NCBI RefSeq assembly: GCF_017308975.1
Contig: NZ_JADWPD010000034.1
Coordinates: 51,723 to 115,722, forward strand
Reading direction: 5' to 3'
Length of the DNA stretch: 64,000 nucleotides
Source of the DNA: Amycolatopsis sp. MtRt-6
Lineage (GTDB): Bacteria > Actinomycetota > Actinomycetes > Mycobacteriales > Pseudonocardiaceae
Shown one piece after another: positions 15,717 through 24,919 of the stretch. The notes under the pieces are model-generated. The model searched no databases. It was given only the letters and a program-made list of their open reading frames with translations, and had not been told where the DNA came from. Every line of letters starts with the position of its first letter. Position 1 is the first letter of the stretch. A program made the position numbers and the translations under genes.

Positions 15717-18101
15717 ATGGCCACACGTCGACCGGCCATTCGCGGCCTGCTCCTCGCACTGGTCGTGCTGTGCCTGGCGCCCGTGCCGCCCCTCGCCGTG
15801 GCCGCGCTGGCCGGCCCGCGGTACCCGGTGACCGGCCTGCACCGGCCGGTCGAAATGCTCATCGACAAGTGGGGCGTACCGCACATCTACGCCGCCAACA
15901 CCGCCGATCTCTTCTTCGCGCAGGGCTTCAACATCGCCCGTGACCGGCTGTTCCAGATCGACACCTGGCGCCGCCGCGGGCTCGGCCTGCTCGGCGACGT
16001 GCTCGGTCCGTCCTATGTGGAGCAGGATCGGGCCGCCCGGCTGTTCCTCTACCGCGGCGACCTGGACGCCGAATGGGCGTCCTACGGTCCGGAAAGCAGG
16101 CTGGCCGCCACCCGGTTCGCCGAAGGCATCAACTCCTACGTCGACTGGCTCGACCGCCATCCCGACGCGCTTCCCCCGGAGTTCGGCAGGCTCGGCTACC
16201 GGCCCGCCCGCTGGCACCCGCAGGACGTGGTGCGGATCCGCTCGCACGCCATCGGGGAGAACCTGGCGTGGGAGATCGCCCGCGCGAAGCTGGTCTGCCT
16301 GGCCGGGCCCGGCGCGAGCCGTTACCTGCGCTCCCTCAGCCCGGACCACGAAGCGGCGGTACCCGCCGGCCTCGATCCCTGCTCGGTGTCCGACGACGTG
16401 CTCAAGGTGTACTACCTCGCGACCGCCGGGGTGAAGTTCACCGGCAGCGGTTTCCGGACCGAGGACGTCACCCGGGCGATCGGCGACGCGACCGCCGGCA
16501 GCAACGCCTGGGTGATCGGGCCGGGCCGGACCGCGTCGGGCCGGCCGATCCTGGCCAACGACCCGCACCGCTTCGCGGACGCCCTGCCGTCGGGCCGGTA
16601 CGTCGCGCAGTTGTCGGCTCCCGGGCTGAACCTCGCCGGCGCCGGCGAGCCGTGGAACCCGGGGATCGCCATCGGGCACAACGAAGACATCGCGTTCGGC
16701 CTGACCAACCTGCCGATCGACCAGACCGACCTCTACGTCTACGAACTCGACCCGGACGACCCCACCCGCTACCGCTACGGCACCGGCTGGGAGCGGATGA
16801 CCGAGGTCACCGAGCAGATCCCGGTGCGCGGCGGCACGCCGGTCGCCGGGAAGCTGTTCTTCACCCGGCACGGCCCGGTCGTCAAGATCGACGAGGCGGC
16901 GCACCGGGCGTTCGCGATCCGCACGGCGTGGACGCAGCCGGGCAGCGCGGCGTACCTGGGCAGCCTGAACTACCAGCGGGCCACGAACTTCCGCGAGTTC
17001 ACCGCGGGCATGCGGACGTGGGGCGCGCCGGGCTCGAGCCTCGTCTACGCCGACGTGCGCGGCAACATCGGCTACGTCCCGGCGGGGCTGACGCCGCGCC
17101 GCACCGGCGCCGGCTACGACGGCCTGCTGCCCGTCCCCGGTGACGGGCGCTACGAGTGGGACGGCTTCCACGCGAACAGCGAGCTGCCGGGCCAGGACAA
17201 CCCGGCGTCCGGCTACTTCGCCTCGGCCAACGACTTCAACATCCCGCCGGGCCACCCGGTGGTGTCCAACTACGAATGGCAGCTGCCCTACCGCAAGCAG
17301 CGCATCGACGAGCTGATCGAATCCCACCCGGGGGCGACGGTCGTCGGCTCGCTCGAGCTGCAGAAGGACGAGAAGTCGCTGGTGGCCACCCAGCTCCTGG
17401 AGTTCGTGCGCGGGCTGTCCTCGCCGGACCCGGACACCGCGCGGGCGCTGGAGCTGCTTCGCGGCTACGACGGCGTCGCGTCGGTGGATTCGGCGGGGGC
17501 CGCGCTGTTCGAGACGTGGCTCATGAAGTACCTGCACAACGCGTGGGCGCACGCGGTGCTGCCGCAGGCCGCGGCGGACGCGCTGGCGAGCAACGTCAAC
17601 CCCGACGTCAGCCTGGTCATCGACTCCTTCGCGGACCCGGCGAGGTGGCTCGGCTCGGACGGCGCGGCGGTGCGCGACAAGCTGATCCTGGACACGCTGC
17701 CGGTGGCGTTCCGCGACGTCGCCGGCCGGCTCGGCGCCGACCCGTCGACGTGGCGGTGGGGCTCGCTGCATCACCAGGAGTTCAAGCACCCCCTGGGCGG
17801 CCCGAACGTCGGCCCGACCCCGGTCGGCGGCTCGTACCACACGATCCACCCGTCGTTCTTCCACCCGCTGACCTACGCGCAGATCATCGGGGCGACGTTC
17901 AAGATGGCACTGGACGTCGGCAACTGGAACGGCTCGGCCGTGATCAACGCGCCGGGGCAGTCCGGCGACCCGCGCAGCCCGCACTACCGCGACCTGAACG
18001 CCCTCTGGGCCGCGGGCGGCTCGTTCCCCCTGCTGTACAGCCGGAGCGAGGTCGAACGGAGCCTCGACGTCCGGATCCGGCTGGAGCCGGCCGCCGGGTG
18101 A
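15717..18101 (+). CDS. Secreted penicillin acylase-family N-terminal nucleophile hydrolase
   Basis: The 794-residue precursor starts at ATG 15717 behind GAGGAG and carries a signal peptide of about 29 residues. The alpha-chain signature DKWGVPHIYAANTADLFFAQ is clear. After a spacer the mature beta chain should begin at Ser262 in AGSNAWVIGP, the autocatalytic nucleophile. HNEDIAFGLTN and a downstream Asn support the fold. The family cleaves amides in penicillins, acyl-homoserine lactones and lipopeptides such as aculeacin; which applies cannot be told. The next gene also encodes a secreted enzyme. Confidence 0.9.
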   Translation: MATRRPAIRGLLLALVVLCLAPVPPLAVAALAGPRYPVTGLHRPVEMLIDKWGVPHIYAANTADLFFAQGFNIARDRLFQIDTWRRRGLGLLGDVLGPSYVEQDRAARLFLYRGDLDAEWASYGPESRLAATRFAEGINSYVDWLDRHPDALPPEFGRLGYRPARWHPQDVVRIRSHAIGENLAWEIARAKLVCLAGPGASRYLRSLSPDHEAAVPAGLDPCSVSDDVLKVYYLATAGVKFTGSGFRTEDVTRAIGDATAGSNAWVIGPGRTASGRPILANDPHRFADALPSGRYVAQLSAPGLNLAGAGEPWNPGIAIGHNEDIAFGLTNLPIDQTDLYVYELDPDDPTRYRYGTGWERMTEVTEQIPVRGGTPVAGKLFFTRHGPVVKIDEAAHRAFAIRTAWTQPGSAAYLGSLNYQRATNFREFTAGMRTWGAPGSSLVYADVRGNIGYVPAGLTPRRTGAGYDGLLPVPGDGRYEWDGFHANSELPGQDNPASGYFASANDFNIPPGHPVVSNYEWQLPYRKQRIDELIESHPGATVVGSLELQKDEKSLVATQLLEFVRGLSSPDPDTARALELLRGYDGVASVDSAGAALFETWLMKYLHNAWAHAVLPQAAADALASNVNPDVSLVIDSFADPARWLGSDGAAVRDKLILDTLPVAFRDVAGRLGADPSTWRWGSLHHQEFKHPLGGPNVGPTPVGGSYHTIHPSFFHPLTYAQIIGATFKMALDVGNWNGSAVINAPGQSGDPRSPHYRDLNALWAAGGSFPLLYSRSEVERSLDVRIRLEPAAG

Positions 18102-18213
18102 CGGGCAGCCGTTCGTACCAGCCGGGACGCCGTCGAGTGGCCGTCGCAGGACCGCGGGAAGCACGACACGATGGGACGGTCGGGACTTCTCGGGCGACTC
18201 GGGAGGCAAGGCC

Positions 18214-19482
18214 GTGAAGAAGATCGTCCTGGCCCTGGTGCTCGGTTTGGCCGGCGCCGGTTTGAGCGCGCCCGCGGCCGCCGAGCCACGACCGGACAGT
18301 GTGCGAGTGTGGAACGAGCTGGCCCTGGCCGCGGTCCGTGCCACCCGCGCCACCGACGCCGACGCCGCCCGCACCTACGCGATGCTCAACGTCGCCGTCT
18401 ACGACGCGGTCAACGGTCTCACCGGCCCGGCCCGCGGCCCCGCGCTGGTACCCGGCCCCGGCCCGCGCGGCGCCGATCCCGATGCCGCGGCGGTCGCCGC
18501 GGCGCACGCCGTCCTCGTCCGGGTGGACCCGGGCCGGACCGCCGGCTACGACACCCAGCTGCAGGCCGATCTGGCCGCCCTGCGTCCCGGCCACCGGCGT
18601 GACGCCGGCGTGCGCTGGGGACGGGAGGTCGGCCAACGCGTGGTGGCCTCCCGCGCCGACGACGGCTCGGTTCCGGTGCAGAGCCAGCCCGCAGGTTCGG
18701 GCCCCGGGGTGTTCCGGGCGGAGTGGTCCGGCGTGCAGTACCGCGACGTTCGCCCGTTCGCCGTCGTCGACCCAGCCGGGTACGTACCGGGGCCGCCACC
18801 TGCCTTGGCCGGCCTGGACTACGCCGCTGCCTTCGCCGAGGTCGCGCTGCTCGGCGACGCCGGGATACCCGCTCCCGACAAGCTCGCCACGTTCCAGTTC
18901 TGGTCCGTGCCGGCCGGCACCGGCCAACCCGCCGGCGAGTGGGTGAAGATCGCGCTGACGGTGTCTCGTGAGCTGTCGCTGCCCGCCGCGGCGCGCCTCA
19001 TGGCGTTGCTGACGATGACGCTGGCCGACACCACGCTTCCCACGGTGGGCACCAAGTTCGCCTACCGGCATTGGCGTCCCGCCACGGCGATCCGCGAGGC
19101 GGACACCGACGGCAACCCGTCGACGCAGCCGAACCCGGACTGGGCTCCGCGGGCCGGCAGCACGGGCGGATCACCGGAGTACCCGTCCGGACACAGTTCG
19201 TACAGCGGCGCGGCGGCCGCCGTGCTGGCGGGGTTCTTCTGCGCGGACGGCATTCGTTTCACGCACACGACGGACACCGCACCGGACGGCCGGCCGCGCA
19301 CCTACCCGGGTTTCTCCGCGGCCGCCGCCGAGGCCGGCCGGTCGCGGGTGTTCGGCGGACAGCACTTCGAGTTCAGCAACCAGGCGGGTCTGGCCATCGG
19401 CCGCGGCGTCGCGACCGAAGTGCTCGCGACTCGGCTGTTGAAGCGAACCGGGCCCACCCATCACGGTGGTTGTCCATTGTAG
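18214..19482 (+). CDS. Secreted vanadium-dependent haloperoxidase/PAP2-superfamily protein
   Basis: The 422-residue protein starts at GTG 18214 behind GGGAGG, with a short signal peptide cleaved near PAAAEP. Phosphate/vanadate-binding blocks are visible: KFAYRHWRPATAI, then EYPSGHSSYSG, then SRVFGGQHFEFSNQAG. These are the three parts of the PAP2/haloperoxidase active site. Similar actinomycete proteins may be haloperoxidases or acid phosphatases, and the sequence alone does not decide. A decayed insertion sequence begins 35 bases after the stop. Confidence 0.85.
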   Translation: MKKIVLALVLGLAGAGLSAPAAAEPRPDSVRVWNELALAAVRATRATDADAARTYAMLNVAVYDAVNGLTGPARGPALVPGPGPRGADPDAAAVAAAHAVLVRVDPGRTAGYDTQLQADLAALRPGHRRDAGVRWGREVGQRVVASRADDGSVPVQSQPAGSGPGVFRAEWSGVQYRDVRPFAVVDPAGYVPGPPPALAGLDYAAAFAEVALLGDAGIPAPDKLATFQFWSVPAGTGQPAGEWVKIALTVSRELSLPAAARLMALLTMTLADTTLPTVGTKFAYRHWRPATAIREADTDGNPSTQPNPDWAPRAGSTGGSPEYPSGHSSYSGAAAAVLAGFFCADGIRFTHTTDTAPDGRPRTYPGFSAAAAEAGRSRVFGGQHFEFSNQAGLAIGRGVATEVLATRLLKRTGPTHHGGCPL

Positions 19483-19512
19483 ACAAATTGATGTGGCCTG
19501 GTGTAATGCCCT

Positions 19513-20270
19513 GTGAGGTTGTTGACAGTCTGGGTTCCTCTGGTCAGGCGCGCGAACCGGCGGTTGGCCGTCCTGCGTCACGCCGAGGAAGTCAGCGGCA
19601 ACGTCGCGGCGACCTGCCGGTATTACGGCATCAGCCGCACGGTGTTCTACCGGTGGAAACGCCGCTACGAGGACGAGGGCATCGACGGTCTGAAGGACCG
19701 CTCGAGTGCGCCGCTGCACTGCCCGAAGATCACTCCTCCTGAGGTGGTCGAGAAGATCGCCCACCTGCGGCAGCACTACCACTTCGGCCCGCTGAAGATC
19801 GAGATGTACCTGCGCCGCTACGACGATCAGGAGATCGGCCACTCGACGATCTGCCGCATCCTCGGGGCGCCTGGGCATGAGCCGGCTGCCGGCGTCGCAG
19901 CGGTACAAACGCCACCAGTAGCGGTGGAAGCGGTATGAGAAGCAGCGCCCCGGCCACCAGCTGCAGATCGACGTCAAGTTCGCCGAACCGATCACCGCCG
20001 ACAGACCGCGATATCACTGGCACCGGCTGGACCAAGGCATCGAGCACGTCGACATCAGGCCCGCCACACCGCGGCTCAACGGCAAGGTCGAGCGTTCCCA
20101 CCGCATCGACGCCGAGGAGTTCTATCGCCTGCTCGACGGTGTCGTCCTCGACGACCTCGGCGCCTTCAACGACAAGCTCAAGGAAGGGGAGGACTACTAC
20201 AATTACCACCGTCCCCACGGCGGTCTGGCCGGCCAGACCCCGTAGGAGAAGCTCCTACAGAAGACCCAAT
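19513..20270 (+). pseudogene. Decayed IS481-family transposase
   Basis: The first part (19513 to about 19870) encodes an IS481-type helix-turn-helix (AATCRYYGISRTVFYRWKRR). Reading then shifts frame near 19870 and meets two amber codons: at 19919-19921, within a stretch that would otherwise read HQ-RWKRYEK, and at 20243-20245, after GLAGQTP. The catalytic core has an internal deletion: RPRYHWHRLDQGIEH joins blocks that are normally separated by the first and second catalytic Asp. The C-terminal NGKVERSHR and EDYYNYHRPHGG are still recognisable. The copy cannot make a functional transposase. Confidence 0.85.
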
Positions 20271-20293
20271 CCCATCCCAGGGTGTCAACGACC
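19517..20293. mobile_element. IS481-family element remnant, about 0.78 kb
   Basis: Terminal inverted repeats match at 15 of 18 positions: GGTTGTTGACAGTCTGGG at 19517-19534 and the inverse of GGTCGTTGACACCCTGGG at 20276-20293. The element is shorter than the roughly 1.0-1.2 kb usual for IS481, in line with the internal deletion. No target duplication is evident. Confidence 0.7.
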
Positions 20294-20404
20294 AAAAGCA
20301 GCAGCACACCGAGAGCCTGGAGGGTGAACCTGAATACCGGAGACCGGTCTGGTGTGCTCGTGGGTGTGGGCCCGTAGCCGTGGGGCTGCGGGCCTGTCCC
20401 GTGT

Positions 20405-21634
20405 TCAGGCTGTGAATGGGAGTGGTTCGTGGAGGTTGTTGCGCCGGGGTTTGCGGCGTCGGTCGATGAATGCTGGTGGGAGGAATTCGGGGAGGCCGTC
20501 GGTGGCGATGCGGACTTCCCAGCCGGATCGGTGCAGGAGCCGGTGGTGGTGGGCGCACATCAGGACGAGGTTGGTGAGGTTGGTGGGGCCGTCGTCTGCC
20601 CAGTGGCGGATGTGGTGGCCTTGACAGTGCCGGGGTGGCCGATGACAGCCGGGGAAGGCACAGCCGCGGTCGCGGAGGAACAATGCCCGGCGGAGTCCGG
20701 CGGAGATCAGGCGGCGGAGGCGGCCGAGGTTCAGCGGTTCGCTTTTGTCGCCGAGGACGGCGGGGATGATCATGGCGTCGCAGGCGTGCACGCGGGCTTC
20801 GGCGGCGGTCATGGTGCCGGTGTCGCCGAGGGTGGCCTTGCCGACGCCGGACTTCAGGTCTTCGAACGACACGGCGACCATGACGTGGGCTCGTTTCCCG
20901 GCCTGCATCGGCAACTCTGGGGAATTCAGGGCGAGATCGACGGCATCGGAGAACGCATCCCCGTAGCGCTGCGGGGTGGTGCGGAAGTCGGGACCCTCAT
21001 CCCCGGTGCGACGCTCGGCGAGGGCGTCCAACAATGCGTGGGCGCGGGTGCCGGTCTCGTCGTCGAACCGGCCGCTCAGTTCCCAGATGCCGGTTCTTTT
21101 GCGGCGCAGGAACAGTTCCCGGGTGGGAACCACGGGTTCGGTGTCGTCGGGGGCGGGGCCGTCGGGGGCGAGGTGGGCGAGGATGCGGGCACCGAGGGCG
21201 GCGACCTGCTTGTGCCCGGCCTCTTCGGCGAAAGCCAGCAGGTTGGCCTCGGCGCTCACGCAGTGCTGGGGTGGGACTTGGGCCAGCACGGAGGTGATTA
21301 CGTCGATCATCGGGTTGCTCAATCGCCCCGCCCGGGCCGCAGCGCCGGTGGCGGGCGCGAGTGCGGGGATCGGGCTGCCGTCGAGGTTGCGGCCGGGGTT
21401 CACCAGGCGGGCGCGTTTGATCAGCCGTTCCGTAGCCGGCTTGGGCATATCGGCGAGGTGGTCCAGAAGGCGGGCGGCGGAGCGGTAGCCGAACAGTTCC
21501 ATCACCCCGCGCTGTTCGATTTCCACCAGCAGGGCCCCGAGTTCGGCTTCGGCGGACCGCATGGTCGCGACCAGTTCGCCGATGCGGTCGGCGAGAGCCA
21601 CCGCCTCGGGGGACTGGGTCGCGTCGTTGGTCAT
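20405..21634 (-). CDS. 13E12-repeat/DUF222 protein with C-terminal HNH nuclease domain
   Basis: The 409-residue protein has the DUF222 region (about 1-280) of the mycobacterial 13E12 family. A C-terminal HNH domain follows: CAFPGCHRPPRHCQGHHIRHW, then DGPTNLTNLVLMC, then HHHRLLH. Both zinc-coordinating Cys and the catalytic His pairs appear intact. These genes are multicopy in actinomycetes and often lie near mobile DNA, as here between two IS481 relics. A DNA-nicking or homing-type activity is plausible but unproven. The start is ATG 21634. Confidence 0.85.
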   Translation of the reverse strand: MTNDATQSPEAVALADRIGELVATMRSAEAELGALLVEIEQRGVMELFGYRSAARLLDHLADMPKPATERLIKRARLVNPGRNLDGSPIPALAPATGAAARAGRLSNPMIDVITSVLAQVPPQHCVSAEANLLAFAEEAGHKQVAALGARILAHLAPDGPAPDDTEPVVPTRELFLRRKRTGIWELSGRFDDETGTRAHALLDALAERRTGDEGPDFRTTPQRYGDAFSDAVDLALNSPELPMQAGKRAHVMVAVSFEDLKSGVGKATLGDTGTMTAAEARVHACDAMIIPAVLGDKSEPLNLGRLRRLISAGLRRALFLRDRGCAFPGCHRPPRHCQGHHIRHWADDGPTNLTNLVLMCAHHHRLLHRSGWEVRIATDGLPEFLPPAFIDRRRKPRRNNLHEPLPFTA

Positions 21635-21779
21635 GTCTCCAAGTTACCGGCGATCGAACACAGGGTCATCACTCGATGCGGTGGGAACAAAAGGTAAAGC
21701 CGCTGTCCGCACCCGAGAACACCGGAAACCGCGGCAGGGCAACCGAAACGTGGGAATTCGTGCTTGAAACCCAGCCACC

Positions 21780-22653
21780 TCTTCCCTCCCGGCCCGGTGT
21801 GATGTCCAGCGAGGTTGGTCAGCCGGGTGACCGGTGGTTTGCCGCTGGTTGAGCTGTGGGGTCGATGATGATTATAGAAGTGCAGCCACCCCGGTAGCGC
21901 CGCTCGGCGTGCAGCTTCGGAGGGGTAGAAGCGGGCGTAGACCCATCCCTCGGCCAGGGGCCGGTGGAAGCGCTCGATCTTGCCGTTTGTTTGAGGCCGG
22001 TAAGGCCGGGTCCGTTTCGGGGGTGACACCGAGCTCGGTGCAGGTGTCGCGCCAGGCATGAGATCGGTAGGCCGACCCGTTGTCGGACAGGACCCGTTCG
22101 GCGGTGACGCCCCGATCGGCGAACCAGGCCACGGCCCGGCGCAGGACGGCGGTGGCGCGTTTGTTGCATGCGCCTTGCTGCCGGCCGACGTAGCGGTGGC
22201 CGCCGCCGTCGGGGATGTTGCCGGACTTGGTGACATCGACATGGATCAGCGAGCCCGGATGGTCGTGTTCGTAGCGGCGCAGCGGTTCGCCGGTGACCCG
22301 GTCGATGTGGGTGAGCCGGTTGATCCGGCAGCGCACCAGCACCGCGCGCACCGTGGGTGCGGGCAGGCCAAACCGGTCGGCGATCTGGACGGGCCCAGCC
22401 GGTGCCGCCACCGCAGCCGCACGATCGCCCGTACCACCGGCCCGGGAGTGCGGGCCGGGCTGTGGTGGGGGCGGCTGCTGCGATCTGTCATCCCGGCCAC
22501 GCCTTCGGTTCGGTAGCGCTCGGCACACTTCGCGGCCGTCTTCGCCGCGACCATGAACGTCTTCGCTGCTTCGGTGCACGTCCAGCCTGCTCAACGATCA
22601 GGCGGGCGAGTCGTAGGCGGGTGCGTGGGGTCAGGGTGGCGTTAGGTTGGGAC
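21780..22653 (-). pseudogene. Frameshifted IS481-family transposase
   Basis: A single transposase can be traced on the minus strand through at least three frame changes. The N-terminus (SQPNATLTPRTRLRLARLIV) shifts near 22582. The helix-turn-helix (AAKCAERYRTEGVAGM) continues in a second frame. The catalytic region (VDVTKSGNIPDGGG, VLSDNGSAYRSH) is in a third. The C-terminal RPYRPQTNGKIERFH and NHHRPHSS is again shifted near 22010. The catalytic motifs survive but cannot be translated as one chain. The start would be GTG 22653. Confidence 0.85.
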
Positions 22654-22782
22654 ACGAAGGCCTCCGGACGGTGATGTGGTTCCCAGACCGCTCCACTTCA
22701 CAACCGGAGGCCTTCACCTGTCAGCACGACAGGCCGCCACCAGGTCATCTCGAGCCGGGACAACGTCTCTGAACATCACACC
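21796..22782. mobile_element. IS481-family element, inactivated, about 0.99 kb
   Basis: The ends carry inverted repeats of about 22 bp with consensus GGTGTGATGTYCAGMGASGTTG (left 21796-21817, right 22761-22782; 19 of 22 match). The transposase C-terminus reads through the left repeat. The right end abuts the stop codon of the LysR gene at 22782. No clear target duplication is seen. Confidence 0.75.
22656..22715. repeat. Long-stem hairpin upstream of the IS481 transposase
   Basis: GAAGGCCTCCGG (22656-22667) pairs perfectly over 12 bp with CCGGAGGCCTTC (22704-22715) around a 36-base loop, just upstream of the transposase GTG. It may be an internal control element of the insertion sequence, for example one blocking transcription entering from the host. 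Confidence 0.5.
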
Positions 22783-23687
22783 TAGGGCTGGGAGGAGCCC
22801 GCGATGCGGCCCGGCAGCCGCGCGGCCAGGTGCTTGATCAGTTCGCTGATCCGCCTCGGCACAGGGGCGTCGCCGGTGCGGAGGGCGTAGATGTCGGCCG
22901 GTGGTGTCGGTACGTCCGGCAACACCCGGACCAGTTCGCCGCTCTCGAGGTGGGTGCGGACCTGCCACTCCGAGCGCATGATCACCCCGTGTCCCTGCAG
23001 CGCCCAGCCGGTCGCGATGTCGCCGTCGTTGGTCGACAGGCGGCCGCGTACCCGGACCTGGCGCGGGTTGCGGGCGTCTCCGAAGCGCCACAGCGCGAAG
23101 TCTCCCTCGTTCTCGCGGAGCACGATGCAGTCGTGGCCGGCCAGGTCCTCGATCCGCTCGGGCAGCCCGCGCCGATCCACATAGGACGGTGCCGCACACG
23201 GTATCCGGCGGTTCTTCGCCAGCCTGCGCATCCGCAGTGCGGAGTCCGGTGGGGTACCCACGTGGACGGCCAGGTCGAACTCGCGCCGGTGTGGGCGCAG
23301 GGGCAGCGCGGACGTGTGGAGCCGGACGTCCAGCCGCGGGTGCCGGGCGGTGAACTCGCCCAGCAGCGGGGCGATGTGCGCGCGGCCGAGGCCGAGGGTG
23401 GCCTGGACGTCGATGGTGCCCCGCAGCTCGCCGGTGCGGGGGCCGACCAGGTCCTCGAGCTCGCTGACCTGGTCGAGGATCGGTGCCAGCCGTGCGGCGA
23501 ACAGCTCTCCTTCGGACGTCAGCACGAGCCGGCGGGTGCCCCGGTGCACCAGGCGGGCGTCGAGCCGGCGTTCCAGTGCGCTGAGGCGCTTGCTGACGAC
23601 CGGGAGCGAGCACTGCAGCTCGCGGGCGGCCGCCGTCAGCGTCTCGCTGGACGCGACCACGTGGAAGAAGCGGAGATCGTCGATCAT
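22782..23687 (-). CDS. LysR-family transcriptional regulator
   Basis: The 301-residue protein has the N-terminal LysR helix-turn-helix (TLTAAARELQCSLPVVSKRLSALE) and a periplasmic-binding-like effector domain from about residue 90. It starts at ATG 23687 (MIDDLRFFHVV). It is divergent from a tartrate/D-malate-type dehydrogenase, the classic arrangement in which a LysR protein activates its neighbour in response to a hydroxyacid. Its TAG stop lies at the junction with the IS481 right end, so the last residues may have been altered by the insertion. Length is still normal. Confidence 0.9.
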   Translation of the reverse strand: MIDDLRFFHVVASSETLTAAARELQCSLPVVSKRLSALERRLDARLVHRGTRRLVLTSEGELFAARLAPILDQVSELEDLVGPRTGELRGTIDVQATLGLGRAHIAPLLGEFTARHPRLDVRLHTSALPLRPHRREFDLAVHVGTPPDSALRMRRLAKNRRIPCAAPSYVDRRGLPERIEDLAGHDCIVLRENEGDFALWRFGDARNPRQVRVRGRLSTNDGDIATGWALQGHGVIMRSEWQVRTHLESGELVRVLPDVPTPPADIYALRTGDAPVPRRISELIKHLAARLPGRIAGSSQP

Positions 23688-23699
23688 CGCGGTTCGGCC

Positions 23700-23716
23700 C
23701 TTTCGCTCAGCGAAAG
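23700..23716. promoter_or_regulatory. LysR operator candidate
   Basis: CTTTCGCT-C-AGCGAAAG is a perfect 8-1-8 palindrome containing the T-N11-A signature of LysR sites. It lies 12 bases upstream of the regulator start and about 80 bases before the divergent dehydrogenase, suited to autoregulation and activation. Confidence 0.6.
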
Positions 23717-23797
23717 GATAGGTTGCCCCGGCCGCTCTTGTCTCGGCGTGCACCGGTGGTCAGGGTGGAAGTCCCACCGAAACCACAGGAGCGCTTC

Positions 23798-24880
23798 GTG
23801 TCCCAACGCCACCGCATCGCGGTCATCCCGGGGGACGGCATCGGCCGCGAGGTCGTCCCGGAAGGACTGCGGTGCCTGCGGGCCGCCGCCGACGCCCACG
23901 GGTTCGAGCTCGAGACCGTCCACTACGGGTTCGCCTGCGCCGAGTACTGGCTGCGGCACGGCGAAATGCTGCCGCCGGACTGGAAGGACGTCCTCGGTGG
24001 CTTCGACGCGATCTTCTTCGGCGCGGTCGGGTGGCCCGAGGTGGTGCCCGACCACGTTTCGCTGTGGGGGAGCCTGCTGCGGTTCCGCCGGGGCTTCGAC
24101 CAGTACGTCAACCTGCGGCCGGTCCGGCTGCTGCGCGGGGTCCGCAGCCCGCTGCGCGACCACGGCCCCGGCGACATCGACTTCTTCGTCGTGCGCGAGA
24201 ACACCGAAGGCGAGTACTCGAGCATCGGCGGCCGGATCTTCGAGGGCACCGACCGCGAAACGGTCCTGCAGGAAACCGTGCTGACCCGCACCGGAGTGGA
24301 CCGGGTGCTGCGCTACGCCTTCGAGCTCGCCGCCGCCCGCCCCCGCAAGCACCTGACCTGGGCGACCAAGAGCAACGGCATCGCCATCGCCATGCCGTAC
24401 TGGGACGAGCGCGCGACGGCGATGGCGGAGCAGTACCCGGACGTCGTCGCGGACAAGGACCACATCGACATCCTCGCGGCCAAGTTCGTCCTGCGGCCCG
24501 GGCAGTACGACGTCGTCGTCGCGAGCAACCTCTTCGGCGACATCCTCTCCGACCTCGGCCCGGCCTGCGCCGGGACGATCGGGATCGCGCCGAGCGCCAA
24601 CATCAACCCGGACCGCGCCTGGCCGAGCCTGTTCGAGCCGGTGCACGGCTCGGCCCCCGACATCGCCGGCCGCGGGATCGCCAACCCGGTCGGGCAGATC
24701 TGGAGCGGCGCCATGATGCTCGACCACCTGGGGGAGACGGCCGCGGCCGCGGCGGTGCTGGCCGCGATCGAGCGCGTGCTCGCCGGGCGCCCTGACGTGC
24801 TCACCCCGGACCTCGGCGGTTCCGGCACGACCGAGGGCCTGGGCACGGCGATCGCCGCCGAGATCGCCGCGGCGTCATGA
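23798..24880 (+). CDS. Tartrate/D-malate-type decarboxylating dehydrogenase
   Basis: The 360-residue protein belongs to the isocitrate/isopropylmalate dehydrogenase family. It has IPGDGIG at the N-terminus, VVRENTEGEYSSIGG (substrate loop), the catalytic Lys in TWATKSNG, DILAAKFV and the cofactor region FEPVHGSAPDIAGRGIANP. ENTEGEYSS and the NAD-type loop resemble tartrate dehydrogenase/decarboxylase and D-malate dehydrogenase (TtuC/DmlA) more than LeuB or Icd. It would oxidise and decarboxylate a 2-hydroxydicarboxylate in the cytosol. The start is GTG 23798 with CAGGAG upstream. The exact substrate is not resolved. Confidence 0.85.
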   Translation: MSQRHRIAVIPGDGIGREVVPEGLRCLRAAADAHGFELETVHYGFACAEYWLRHGEMLPPDWKDVLGGFDAIFFGAVGWPEVVPDHVSLWGSLLRFRRGFDQYVNLRPVRLLRGVRSPLRDHGPGDIDFFVVRENTEGEYSSIGGRIFEGTDRETVLQETVLTRTGVDRVLRYAFELAAARPRKHLTWATKSNGIAIAMPYWDERATAMAEQYPDVVADKDHIDILAAKFVLRPGQYDVVVASNLFGDILSDLGPACAGTIGIAPSANINPDRAWPSLFEPVHGSAPDIAGRGIANPVGQIWSGAMMLDHLGETAAAAAVLAAIERVLAGRPDVLTPDLGGSGTTEGLGTAIAAEIAAAS

Positions 24881-24919
24881 CCCCCGCGTTCGCCCCGGGC
24901 GGTACCGGTGACGGGTCGT

